DNA of 64,000 nucleotides from Collybiopsis luxurians FD-317 M1 (Eukaryota; Basidiomycota; Agaricomycetes; Agaricales; Omphalotaceae), in contig KN834751.1 of the NCBI GenBank assembly GCA_000827265.1, forward strand, positions 130,113-194,112, written 5' to 3'. The notes below the pieces were generated by a model, which saw nothing but the letters and a program-made list of their open reading frames with translations, was not told where the DNA came from and searched no databases. This document shows, one piece after another, positions 43,030-56,790 of this stretch. The translations under genes were made by a program, and so were the position numbers. The stretch's first letter is position 1, and every line of letters starts with the position of its first letter.

Positions 43030-46000
43030 ATGCATGAGGCATCCAGCGACAACGTTACGCTACCAGTTTACCAGCTTCATCCTCCAGAATGGCTTCCAAA
43101 GACCCACAGCACTGCTGACCTTGGTCAGTTTCACTCCCCTTGAACAATCCAACCCACTTACTTCCATACAGGTTATCCAAACTTTCATCCTCCTCGTCCC
43201 GGCCAGGATGAAGATATTCTTTCAGAGACGAATGTCAAAGAAGGCCTCACTTTGCTCCCTGTAATACAGGTGGGTTCTTTGTTCTACTCTTGAAAGCCTG
43301 CATCTCACACACTCTATCTTTCGTAGGCTGAGACCTATAGCTCTCAAACATCTATTTCAAAAGACCTTCGCTCAATTAACACCATCCACAAACTGGAGGA
43401 TTTGATGAATGAGGTGTTTGCAAGACGTGCGAAGCAGATACCGCCCATTCCGTACGTCTTGTAACTTATCGGACAGAATGCAAAAACCTACCATATTGTT
43501 CCAGGTCTTCAACCTTCCGTATGCCATCTCGAGTCACGCTCAACGATGTCAAAAGACAAGCGTGGTTCGATGATCTAGCAAATCCAGATGTTCCCCTCGC
43601 TAAGTTAGGTCGAAATGTCCCGCATGGCGCCAAGGGTGCCGATCTTATAGACTTATTGCATTCAAAGAACGTAGCCATTCATCGTGCGGTGTGGTTCCTG
43701 CGTGTTTTTGGCGCAAATGAAACTGCTGGTCTTCGTAATAAACCGTCATATAATCCGACACAATACAGCGCAGAGTGGACCAATGTTGTGACCGCTCATC
43801 TTCGGAAACAACTGATGGATATAGCCCTCCCAAGCGCGCCTCGTGCTGGAGTCAACATCAAACAGACATTCAAGGGAGTGCTGGCTGACCCAGAGACGCG
43901 TTCAAAGTGGATTTCGCGTTTCTCCTACTGGTAAGTCGCCGGGTATCACGTCAGCCCTTCTTCATGTTAAACATCAACTCAGCCTTGAGCTACTGCGGTT
44001 ATTTTACTCTGAAGGCCTTGTTGATAAACGGACCTTTTTCTCCTGGCTCGTTAATCAAATGTCCAGCTGCAATTTAGCTCAAGCGGGATTTGTCTCTAGG
44101 CTGGCTGACGAGTACTTTGATGGGATGATAGAATGTCGGCCATTGGCCCGCCCGTTTGTGGACGCCTCCCTCATCAAACTATCTGAAATCAACACAAGCG
44201 GGGCGAGGCATCTTTTGGCTGATACCGAGTACTTGATCAAATTCCTGCTTCAGGTAAGCCAATGTTCACTCAATCTCTCGTCTCACATTCCTCAAGGTGC
44301 TTTCTAGCGAGTTTGCCTAGTTCTACCTGATGCCTTTGTCAGTCCGAGGATGTGGACAGCATACTCTGATATTATTCGTGATGTGTTGACAATAAATCCT
44401 AATTCCAATCATCCAGATGGTTCTGTAGAGCAGATCGCAGGGGCTAGCATGTTCAACATCATCTATCGGAACTTTCTGGAAATTAAGCGAAGAATCGAGG
44501 CCATGTTATTCCGAAATCTTCCTTCTCTAACCACTTCCCCTCATCTTGGCTCCGCAGTACACGACGTCGAACTTCTCAACTCTATTTCTGCCGACACCGA
44601 TGTTGTTAATTTACCCTTCTTCCCTCCATCCCCTGAGAATGTTTCAGGCATATCTGAAAAATTGGATGCCCTGCTCACATGGAGTGTCACCCCTCTGCAG
44701 TACGGTGATCACAGGGCGTTTGCTGCAGTCACGCTCATTCAACAGTGGCGGACGAAGGCCGGAGATCGTGCCAATCGCAGAGACGCTTCTCCTCCAGATG
44801 AGTTTTTACAGGATCAGCTATTCGAGTGGCTCGATTCTTCCGACGTTGCCGGCGACCCTGGTAATATCGCCGCAGTAGCTTTGTTATACGGAAAACTTGT
44901 AAAACACGAGCTGTTCTCATATGCAAGCTATATACAGCGGCTCATTGCCAGAGGAGAATTAGGATTATCTTCTAATGAGGTCCAGACTTTCTTTCTCTTA
45001 TCCAGTGTGAATGTGTCTTCTTACCGTGCTGTTCTGCAGGGTACCAGTTCTAGACATGGAAATTATCTTCGATGGATACCTCTCTATAATACAACTCCGT
45101 CTCTTACCAGCCAGCGCAAGGTTGTTATATACGGCGTGCGCGCTCGAGAGACGCCTGAGGACATGAACGAGCGCGAAATCCGCAAACAGATTAGAGCTGT
45201 TCTTCCAGAACTCTTTGGGGGTGCGTTTGCATTTTGGCATCATTTTGACTCCTTACCGACTCCAATATTAGGGACTGCAGAACTCGCGTTACCCTCTCCA
45301 AGATCTCTTTTCGACAGCTGCAAACTTTTACTGGATAGTCCTCGATATGAGCAGGTTCGAACTTTTGGAACATGGCTGATGCCTGTTCTTCAGAAAGCCA
45401 TCGTCCGGTAAGGAACCTCAGGCATATTCATGGCTAAGATTTCACTGTATTCATAGGCAGGAGTCCGATGTTTCGCACTCGAGTATATTAAAATCTTACG
45501 GTGTCGCTGTTGAGTTAATGACTCAAACCAAATGCTTTGATGCTATGCTCGATGTAGGTGTTTGCTTGGCCACTGATTCTACGCCCAACGCTGAAGCTCG
45601 ACATCAAGCTTACGATATATATGCTAGAACACTGTTCTACTGAGGAGCTTCTGCTTGCGGTCATTGACACATTCCGCCGTCACGCCATAATTTGGGCGTC
45701 TATGGATGTAAAAGGCACGATCATAGCTGCTTTAGACTCGGTGCATCATTCCTGGAAAATGCGAGGCATTCAGTCGAGGCCTCTTTTGGCGCTTTTAGTT
45801 GAATTCGACAGCGGAAGATATTTGAGTGAGATGTCCAGGGAAGAAGTCAGGACTGATTTAGCTGCATTCACTCTCGTAAGAATCCATTACCCTCTGTAGT
45901 GTTATATACTCAAATTCTAGTATAGGCTCTTCAACCGGTCGCACACCAACCTGATTCTGTTCCCGATAATCTTCCAGAGATCTTTGAACTCATGACCAAT

Positions 46001-48517
46001 GTTGCATCCGATGCACCTTCAATACTTGCAAATGGTCTGTGGATCAAATATCGAATGACTTTGGATTGGGGATGGAAAGTTTGGGACAACACGATGGCGA
46101 GTTTGCGTCAAATACCTGCTTTTGCTTCCGATACCGAAGCCCGCCGCAGTTGCGCCGTCCGGTACGGCATCTTTTTGTATCATGTCAACAGACATCTTGC
46201 TAGCGGTTTTGATGACCAAGTTCTCGGGTGGTTTTTGGAGCGGGGAAAGGATCAAGTCGCCGTCCTGACCCAAGACGTATGGGATATCGTAAAAATTGTT
46301 CTTTTACATCTCGTTGTTCATGGCGCATTGAGGACCACCACGATCTTGGAGGGTTTAGTGTGGCCTGCCTGGCATCGAGGTGCCTATCTCTCAGGAGAAC
46401 CGACTATCACTTTAGATCTCCACCTTTCTGCGGCCAATGACCTGTTTCGACGGCTGCTATTGAAGGAGGATTGCAGCTCGGACATGATACCGCCGACAAA
46501 TCTTCTCGAAGTTCACTGCATTCGAACCAGGCGCCAGGATGTTTATCGTGAGCCCCAATTTCCGTCAATGATAGCCAATGTTCCCATCTTGGTATCACTC
46601 GAGAATAATCCTCGTGTTCCTGAGCAGCTCCGCCATGATGCTGAAGAAATTCGCCAATTGCTCTGCGAGGACAAATTGTTCCGTCAAGCAGTGTTCCGCA
46701 ACCTGGATGCAGTTCGGATAGCGTTCGAGAAGTCCATGGAAGGGAATGATGATGATATTTTCAGGCCAACCATTGCTGCATTGAGTATGATTCTCGGAGA
46801 ATCAACCGAAGGTAACTTCATTTTTTTAATAAAGTTACTACCGTTCAACTTCGCAACAGAGCTTGAACTATCGCATTGGCCTGATTCAGCCTCTCTGTTG
46901 AGCCCGTGGAAGATTTCGGCTACTGCAATCCAGCTTCAATTCATGCTGAGACAGATGGGTAAAAATAATACTGATAACGCCAAAAGCACTGGGGATTCTG
47001 CTGCACTTGATAAATTAACGACCATGATTTTCCATCACACCCTATCCAGCGAAGAGGCTAGCTTTGTTGCGCAAATGACCAAAGGAGTGGGTAGTGAGAT
47101 TGCTGGCAAGGTTGGTCAATTGACAGTAGAGTCGCTGCCGACATTCTAATGCAGCTTCCCGCAGTTCATTAATAACGGTCTCAAACAAGTGGCTGATATC
47201 ATTCATAACATGACCTTCACGTCGGATACATTGCTTGCATGCTTAAGTCGAGCGGGAGAGCTTCTTCGTGTCTTGACATACATCGCGGAACCGATTAGAG
47301 ATAATCCCTCCGACCTTCCGCAGCTGGACGCTACGGTGCAGACCGAATTGTTCGAGGCTTTGTCCACGAAATTCGCAGATTTAGTTGACCTTTTTCAATC
47401 AGATAGTCAACCTTGCGACGCTCCTCTGCTCATGAATGCCTGCATTCATCTTGCACGATTTTTGCAATTCGATCTGGCTTTCCGAGGTGTCTGGACTGAA
47501 TCGGCGAAAAGCACGAGCGAAGCGTTATCCTCAAACCTCTTTCATCTCGTCCAAGTATGCTCTAATTTCATAATTATTCAAGCCGCGGGCTTATGGATTT
47601 CTAGATCTACGCTTCTGGGAGTAACAGCGCACTTATTGCATTTCCTGTGCTATTGGATACTCTGTTTTATCTCCGAGACGGTGAGTAATGTATAATTTCT
47701 TCCATGCATAGACTCCATTTTTGTTGCGATAGAAATGCCCATTGACCTCAAACTCGGAAACTTTGACCCCTTCCAATACTACCCTGACATCCCTGCTTCT
47801 TCCTTGCCTTCTGACCTCGCGCCTGAGGCTCGCAAAAAACTTCTTTCCATACTTCCATACTTCCCTTCCGTTGCTTCCGTAAAGGACCTCAGCAATGCCC
47901 ACCGGGACGCAAATGGTAATTTTGTCATTGATACGCCGGTTCTCAATCGGCCATGGGAGTGGACAGAAAATCTAGGGGATCCTGCGGGCGATATGGGGCA
48001 AGGTGAAGTTATCAAGAATTCTGCTTCTCTCAACTTGCTCTCGTTCGGTGCTCGAATGACAGGTGAAAAAATTCCACCTGATATCTATCGGACTGATCCA
48101 AGAATATTGGGAAATCTACGCACATTCGAGGATAGTTTTTCCGAAGAGGGTCTATTCCAAAGAGATTGGCGAGAGTCGCGAGTGAAGCAGGGTGCGGAGG
48201 ACCTCTCAGACGCTGAGGTCTCTAAGGCACGCACAGATGAATATCTCGCTGGGGGTACTGGCCGCGGAGATAGGCGTGGTACGTCTAAAGGCTCACCGAC
48301 AGTGTCGACATCTGGGGCTTCGAGATCTTCCGGGGTTTCCGTCCGTCCAAGCCCAGACACTGATATAATAGATGTCGATGCAATACCTGCCGGCAAGAGA
48401 AAGGCGGAGAGTGACGATGAAGTTGTATTTGTTGAGGGACCCGTTGCGGCTCCGAAAGCTGGAAAGAAGGCCAAGTCGGCCAAGACTCAAGCAAAGAAGT
48501 CAACCAAACGACGATGA
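43030..48517 (+). CDS. MED12: Mediator complex subunit 12 (CDK8 module)
   Basis: Scaffold of the Mediator kinase module. The first exons read MHEASSDNVTLPVYQLHPPE, then NFHPPRPGQDEDILSETNV. The Med12 signature domain follows: RVTLNDVKRQAWFDDLANPD, VPLAKLGRNVPHGAKGADL, NVAIHRAVWFLRVFGANET, GLRNKPSYNPTQYSAEWTNV. Then APRAGVNIKQTFKGVLADPE, LELLRLFYSEGLVDKRTFFS, LPDAFVSPRMWTAYSDIIRD, and a long helical body. The last exon holds RPWEWTENLGDPAGDMGQGE, INSASLNLLSFGAR-like text and a Lys-rich tail (KKAKSAKTQAKKSTKRR). About 1,600 residues and a dozen introns. A small intron at 47112-47150 removes an in-frame stop. Strong identification at the N-terminus. The tail joins in frame. Confidence 0.9.
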
Positions 48518-48652
48518 CAAATGTTCTTGGTTTACACTCTTCTTCCTCAGTAATTGTACAGTACAAGGCGCGAGGTGACATATATATGAAAATATGTTAA
48601 ACAATAAAATATTTGAAAGGCAGGTTCAACTAAGAATATGATTGCCAGAAAA

Positions 48653-49669
48653 TCAATCTCTCTTTCGAAAGAACTTACTCCATGGATCTGGACGCATCAC
48701 AGGGGCTTTCAATTTGGCTTTGCCCTTTCTTCGGTTTGAATCCGCTCCTTCCTTTCGGGGACTAGTTTCGCCCTGAGCTCTGGCAACAGCCCGCACGACC
48801 TTTTTGAGATTGAAATCTTCGATAGGAGGGTTTCGCACCTGTTCACGACAAGTTGGGCAGGTATACTTGGGATGAGAGATTCCACCACCCAGGAGATGCA
48901 TATAATGAGGATGCCCAAAAGCGAAAGCCTCGGCGTGAGCATATTGTTGTTGATTGATGTTGTAGTGTGGATGAACTGCTTTGTGTTGGTTGAGGATTGT
49001 GTTGAACCAATCCTGGAGTAACGATATGAGTATACATTCAGCCTCGGTTTATTGACAAAGATCATGAGTTCTCACCTCTAGGCAAGATCCACAATAGGCG
49101 TGCCCGCATTCCAAGCTGCAATGGAACAGATGAACGGAGGAGTGTTACGAGGAAAGCAAACAACACGCACATGTAGGGAGTCCACATCTTCAGCGTACAC
49201 ACTTCGCAGAACACGCTATCTTCCACCTCGGAAATCGACTGGGCCCAGATTAGTGTCAGTGGAAAGACGAGCAGTATGGGACTCATGCCGCACTATTTTG
49301 CCGTTTGATGGACCGGCTTTGGGGGTAGCTCGTAAAAGCATAATTTCGGTCTTTTGCGTTGCATTCTCCTGCAGATCGAGGTGAAAAGATTGTGTAGAAT
49401 AGACGGGTGATCGCGATCCACACCTCTTTCAACCTTTTAACATCTTGTTCAAGCTGAAGCTCCAAAGAGCTTTTTCTCTTGGCTGATGGAACTCGTATTT
49501 CGTCTTCAGAGTCAGATATTTCAATAACATCTGCGTGTACTATCGGTTGTTTGGAGACAAGCTTGGTGCTGTCTTTGGTACGTTTTGTTGTATGGCTAGG
49601 CTGTGGTGGTGGTGGTGGTGATGCGAGTTCGATAATGGAGTTCTGGCGGGTAAGACGATTGGCCGGCAT
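48653..49669 (-). CDS. RING-finger protein with insert-containing RING
   Basis: Start MPANRLTRQNSIIELASPPP, a SUMO-interacting-like patch (ADVIEISDSEDEIRV), a coiled segment (LELQLEQDVKRLKEENATQK), then the RING: SVFCEVCTLKMWTPYILECG, HAYCGSCLEDWFNTILNQHK, a His/Tyr/Gln-rich insert of about 45 residues (HPHYNINQQQYAHAEAFAFG), and YTCPTCREQVRNPP. The helix DFNLKKVVRAVARAQGE and a basic tail end at 48653. The intron at about 49232-49290 (gtgcgg...gcccag) is needed to join SNGKI with SISEVEDSVF. Likely an E3 ubiquitin or SUMO-targeted ligase, about 255 residues. The in-frame Met at 49732 is an alternative start. It sits 26 bp from the stop of the upstream PWWP gene. Confidence 0.75.
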
Positions 49670-49695
49670 AGACACACAGTGGTTACAGAAAGAGG

Positions 49696-50664
49696 TTAAA
49701 TAAGCGCCTGGAAAAGTTCTGAATCTATACATGTTTCATTCAGGACTCTCATGTCATACTCGACCGACCACTCTCGCGGGTCCCGAGCAATCTTAAACGC
49801 TCGCATACGAGGCGATTTTTTACTTATGGATCTTATAAGAGTATCGATGTCCGCCGTCGTTAGTACCGATATCTCTGTTGCTTCGAGCCAGGCGCTAGAG
49901 TAAATTGTAGAATAAATAAAGGCATTGCAATGGCAAGAGTGTTGAACTTTCAGAAGACTCACAAATTGCCACGAGGGAAAAGCTGGACGCAAAACATCCC
50001 TTGGACTTCGAGGGGCACCTGGACGGGGTTGATAATCTCAAGCAGAAATAAGAAATGAGTTTCGGAATTCTCCAAGAAACTTTACCTACTCTACCAGGCC
50101 ACGGCGCATGTCCTTTTGTTTTCGCCAATACAACTGCACCAATTTGCAACCTGGATCTTTCACGATCCTTTTCGGTATAAACTTTCGATGAATCACCCTC
50201 ATCAAGCGCATTTTGGCTGGAGTTGAAAGAGCTATCCTCTGGGTGTACATTGAGATTCGGTACTAGGAAAGCTGAAGGTGGAATCCAGCAGTCCCAGGAT
50301 GCGTCCCATCCTTCCCACTGGTTAGGATTAGCGTTAGGCCATATTCTGTGTCTACGAAAGGTACCTTAACAAGGTAGGCCTTGAACAGATCAGACTATGA
50401 CAGTAACATACGACACATTCATATTTACTTCTTGCCTTTGGTCCACAAGGTCAATGTATTCTTTGACTGCAACGACTTTTTCTGAGGCTGAAATTGGATT
50501 CTTCTTTGACGGTCTAACAAGAACGCCACCTACGTATGACCCAATACTCCTTACCTTCAGGAGATACATAACTGGGCTTTGCATTTGCGGAATGAGTCTT
50601 TGCAACATATTAGTCCTCACTCTCCTACATATACCTCAACACTGACCTTGTTTACTTTAGGCAT
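49696..50664 (-). CDS. PWWP-domain protein with chromo-barrel-like N-terminal segment
   Basis: The PWWP domain is clear: LQIGAVVLAKTKGHAPWPGR, then VPLEVQGMFCVQLFPRGNF-AWLEATEI after splicing at a gtaggt donor. PWWP domains bind methylated histone tails and DNA. Upstream, NANPNQWEGWDASWDCWIPP looks like the aromatic core of a chromo-barrel/Tudor-knot domain (compare YxGWNxxWDEWV). The C-terminus reads MRAFKIARDPREWSVEYDMR and stops at 49696. The 5' exons are not resolved. A candidate ATG at 50664 (MPKVNK) and an exon with SEKVVAVKEYIDLVDQR lie upstream. Joining the latter to HRIWPNANPNQW needs a GC donor (AG-gcaaga). A nuclear chromatin reader is likely. The start and first introns are tentative. 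Confidence 0.6.
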
Positions 50665-50775
50665 GATAGAAATTGACTGGCAGTCTGCCCCAGTTGAATT
50701 CTGATGAATCTGATTCAGCATGTGTGACCATCCGGGCACGAGTTTCTGTCACGTCGCGATCTGCTTCTTACTCTC

Positions 50776-52297
50776 ATGTCGCCATCTGCAGAAATAGACA
50801 CTGACCCCACCTCTGAAGAGGTCTTGCTCACCTTTTACCGACGCCTCTATCCTTTCAAGCAGCTATTTAAATGGCTAAACCGTGGCCCAGAAAGAATGGA
50901 AAAGGAGTCGCGCCTTTTTCCCTACCGAGAATTCGCTTTCACTCTCAGAAACGAGTCCTATTTACGGTACAACTCTTATCCAAGTGATGTCGAAATGAAG
51001 AAACATGTTTGCCTCCTTGTGCCACTGCGTTTTGAGATTGGGCCCGTTTATTCTGCTCAGGTGCGTAGCTCAGCAACTGGCCCTTTATTCTCTCTACTAA
51101 ACCATCTTCGTGTTCGTGATCTAGCCTAAGGATAAAAAGACAGTTCGGCCAACTCACTTCAAGCCAGAGAAGCGCGAAGTTGTATTTGATATCGATATGA
51201 CCGACTATGATCCAATTCGAACCTGCTGTTCCGATGCAAATATATGCAAGAAATGCTGGGGCTTCATTAGCGTCGCTGTGGTCGTGATAGACAAAGCGAT
51301 CCGTGATCAGTTTGGTTACAATCAACTGTTATGGGTTTATTCTGGTCGTCGTGGTATCCATCTGTGGATTTCGGACAAGGAGGCTTTTGAGTTGACGGAC
51401 GATCAGCGCAAGGCCATGGTCGAGTACTTGACGGTGATTAAAAATGGCAAGGAACCTGGCAAAAGAGTCAACTCACGATTCGGCACTAAAGATCTTCCAC
51501 CAACGCTCAAGTACGTCTATCGCTTGAAGTATTAACTTCAGGATTACTCACTGTCTGCTAAGAGATGCCATCCAGGTTATTAAAGAACCATTCGACGCCT
51601 TGATTCTCCAAGAACAGGATTGCTTTCGTTCCCAAAAGGGATACGAGACACTACTCTCTCTCATACCGGACGCCAAATTGGTTTCACGACTGCGCGAAAA
51701 ATGGTCCGAAATCCCAGACAGTCCTTCGTACGTCAAATGGGATGAGATGAAAACTGAGGTAAAGGCTCTCAAGGATAAAACTGCAAAAGTTAGTTCGATC
51801 AATACTCCCTGTAAGCTCTTGCTCACGAAAATTATCTACAGCAAAACATGAGAAATGCCATGGAGGACATTGTTCTCCAATACACATACCCTCGGTTGGA
51901 TGCTGAAGTCTCCAAACATCGGAACCACTTGCTCAAAGCACCATTTTGTGTCCATCCCAAAACTGGCCGAATCTGTGTCCCTATCGACCCTCGTCATATC
52001 GGGGACTTCGACCCAGAAAAGGTCCCAACTGTGGGTCAACTAATTCAAGAGCTGGTGAGCCATCCTAGCGGGGAACATCAGAATGGTCTGTAGTCTTTAG
52101 TTCACATCGCTCCTTCGCCGAAATTTGCTGAAATTTTCGCGCTCAGACTGGCAAAAGACCTCTCTTAAACCTTACATAGAGATGTTTGAACAGTATGCGA
52201 ACAGTGTCCAGGATAAACCAACCAAAATGGGTACGTTAGATGATATATCCTGCCTTCTTCTCTGGCTAATTCCACACTTCAAGATTTGTCTTGGTGA
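50776..52297 (+). CDS. PRI1: DNA primase small (catalytic) subunit
   Basis: Makes RNA primers for DNA polymerase alpha. Start MSPSAEIDTDPTSEEVLLTF, then FYRRLYPFKQLFKWLNRGPE, REFAFTLRNESYLRYNSYPS, KREVVFDIDMTDYDPIRTCC (the DxD catalytic pair), CCSDANICKKCWGFISVAVV (zinc ligands), LLWVYSGRRGIHLWISDKEA (SGRRG nucleotide site), YPRLDAEVSKHRNHLLKAPF and CVHPKTGRICVPIDPRHIGD. The last exons give WQKTSLKPYIEMFEQYANSV and, after the final intron, a stop at 52297. About 400 residues, complete. The junction around 52055-52125 is uncertain. Divergent from the PWWP gene with 111 bp between candidate start codons. Confidence 0.92.
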
Positions 52298-52604
52298 CGA
52301 AGAGGATGAATCTATCCGCATATCTCACGCTATCGAGACTTTAAGTTCGCTCATGTACCATAGTTGTATCATTCCAAGTGGTTTAAGTGCTAAACAGAAA
52401 TACGTATTGATCTTTTGAAGGAGGTATACGAAACCCAAGTTCAATCGAGAAAGTTGAATCACCGTGTTTTGCGAAGAAACAACGAAGTTCCAAACAAATC
52501 CAAAATTGTAAATGAAATCACCTTGGTCGTATTGCACGCGTGTGATCATGATGGTGGACTGAAGCGAATGGATTAGAATATTGACTGCTGCAGAAGTCAC
52601 TGAC

Positions 52605-54494
<1,890 letters not shown>

Positions 54495-55450
54495 TGCAGA
54501 TCGGGGAGACTGGAATGCTCCTATGCCTCTAGCATGATCCTCTAAATACCATGCTGGTTGGAAATGCTAGCTTCCGCTTGATAAACAGGAATAGCGGTCG
54601 ACCAATCTTCTCACTAAGATGACGCTGGTTCAGCTATCGTGTGAGAGGATGCTCTGCAGAAGGAATGTCTGCGTATTAGAGCCGGGGACAGAGAACAGCG
54701 TATGAAGTTTACCAATTGCCACAGTAGAGGGCGCACATGTTCAGGGGAGGTATAGCTGAGTGATAGATACCCGTGGTTATGAGAATAGTGGCTCGAAATT
54801 AAGGTACTGTCAGTTTCCTCGAGATAAACCGACCCTCAAGGAACAGCCAGGGATTGGAAAGAGCAGAAACATCGAGAACGTATTACCGATTAACTTCGAG
54901 CACATTGTCTTGGCTTTCAGTTCTATGTATAAGTAAACAGGAAAGAAGGCAGAAGCGGGAAAAACAGCACCGGTACACGGGTAACTCTTCAACTCCCGAG
55001 TACTGCCAATTCAGTGATAAGAAAAGCTCTCGACTAACTTTGTGAAGACCTTTTAAATTCTTCAGCGCGATTTGGGTACGATGTTCACACTCGTGGGGTA
55101 GAGGGCGTCCTATACCCAACATTCTGATACGTCTTTCCTTCCCCGGCACTGCAGTCGCAGTAAATTACAAGCACCACTGCAGTGGTGATATTGGCCGGAA
55201 TACGACAGCAAATCGCTATGTGAGAGAGAGATCGACGTTTCATGAGCTAGCAGGCCATTTCCGGTGAGTCACACCAAAAGTTTCCTAGGCCAAGAACTGG
55301 AGAAGAAACCAGTTCTGAACTTGAAGCGAGACGAGGGACGGATGGAAGTCGGGGTCCGGACCATTCAATAACCGATAAACTGAAAGCCTCCCGAGCAGGG
55401 AAAGATTAAGCTGCAATTCTTGAAATGTTATTAGAAGTGCTAAAGTTCTT
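54495..55450. promoter_or_regulatory. intergenic region upstream of the manganese peroxidase
   Basis: 956 bp, the longest gap next to a single promoter in the window. It should contain the peroxidase promoter. It includes a perfect 16-bp palindrome, CACCACTGCAGTGGTG, at 55172-55187. I did not find a convincing TATA box within 100 bp of the ATG. The short frames here lack coding character. Confidence 0.45.
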
Positions 55451-56512
55451 CTAGGCTGCGAGAATATCAGCTTCCTCCAAATTACGCTTTCTCTCGACAT
55501 AATCCCATCGATCTAAACCACCAAAGCTAATCTTCATGTTTTCAAAGGTCATGTTGAGTTGAAGTTCTGGGATATGAGTTACTTGTGCTCGCCAGCTGTC
55601 GCCACTACGCAACAACGTGCGGGTCAATCTCGGGGGCTACGGGTAGTGGCTATGATACTCACGTCGCAGTACCGTAAACTTCAGCGTCGCCGCTTCCGCT
55701 GACTAGCCTTGCTGAATGGTCCGAATTTGATTGGGTATCATATATCCACAGTGTGACGCCCGTATATACCTCCTGCCATCCGAAAGCGTCGACCAGCCTA
55801 TTGGGAGGAGATACGCGCTTCGTCCCAGCTGGCACTGGAGGGGCAGGTTGAATATCTACGTCATTAAAAAGGCGAAGTGCCCGCAAGTTTGATATGTTTT
55901 TCAGGATTGCACGTTCTTCTTGCGATGTAGGGTTAACAACCTTGATAAGCTTACCCTCCTCCTCCTCACTATCATAGTCTTCATCATTGTCTTCCATATC
56001 AATATCCGCGGGCTCGGAAGGACCTTTGGTATCAGCCGATGAGGCCCCTGCATCACCATTGTCCTCCTGTACTGCCCCAGAAAGCTCGCCCTCGGCTTCT
56101 TTCAATTTGGCGGAGAATACATTCCAGGATTCTTCATCGGAATAATCAGTCCGCAATATAATGCCTCCCACTACATCTGATACAAGGACATCGCATAAAT
56201 CGTCATCCTGAGTAGATACATTCTAAGTGGAGCCACTGTGAACGATAAAACGTATCTAGTTTGTATTGCAAACTTACTGTCCCGGATGCGGAAGAAGCCT
56301 CGGAGGGCTCGTTCTGTTCTGGCGGGGAAGGAGAAGTTGTCCAAAACTCTTGTAGGGCACGAAGCTGCCAGTATCGACGTCCTTTGCCAGGGTTTTCTGC
56401 CTTGATTTGAGCATATCGATTCTACTTGATGTCAATGTTAACTGCCCGGTACATTTTTAAAAATTCACACTGCGATACGAACTGCCATAAAATGAGCAAG
56501 AATAGACCTCAT
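55451..56512 (-). CDS. conserved fungal protein of unknown function
   Basis: Four exons, about 300 residues. Start MRSILAHFMAVRIA, then NRYAQIKAENPGKGRRYWQL and RALQEFWTTSPSPPEQNE. The centre has an acidic stretch (DMEDNDEDYDSEEEEGKLI), then LKNISNLRALRLFNDVDIQP and RLVDAFGWQEVYTGVTLWIY. A last exon, joined through gtgagt...gcgacag, ends WRAQVTHIPELQLNMTFENM, KISFGGLDRWDYVERKRNLE and EADILAA at TAG 55451. Stopping at the in-frame TGA near 55659 would lose this conserved-looking tail. No signal peptide or membrane helix. I do not recognise a domain. Confidence 0.55.
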
Positions 56513-56790
56513 TTTCGCTGGACAGCGCTCGCTTCAACAATACCAGCGCTGCTGGAGTGCTGAAGAAAAAGTATCACCAACAAATATTATATTTCACACG
56601 GACTACGCTGGAATAAAGATCTCGATTCTCGTAAATAAAATATGAATACGACCCATAAAATCCAATCAAAGCGAAAAATTATCGGCAGAGCAAAACTAGA
56701 CGACAGAAACACGAAACACACGAGATTGTATGTATACAGGACTGGGATAGAGATCATAGATATTAAGCTCCTTGGGGAGTAACGAGCTAG

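Noticed and set aside
47735..48517. An independent gene starting MPIDLKLGNFDPFQYYP
   Set aside because: It joins in frame to the MED12 exons before it (the donor at about 47680 and acceptor at about 47710 give RDDSIFVAIEMPIDLK), so it is the MED12 C-terminus.
54810..55149. Small Cys-rich frames upstream of the peroxidase, considered as a second secreted protein
   Set aside because: No signal peptide followed by consistent exons; overlapping frames on both strands look equally random.
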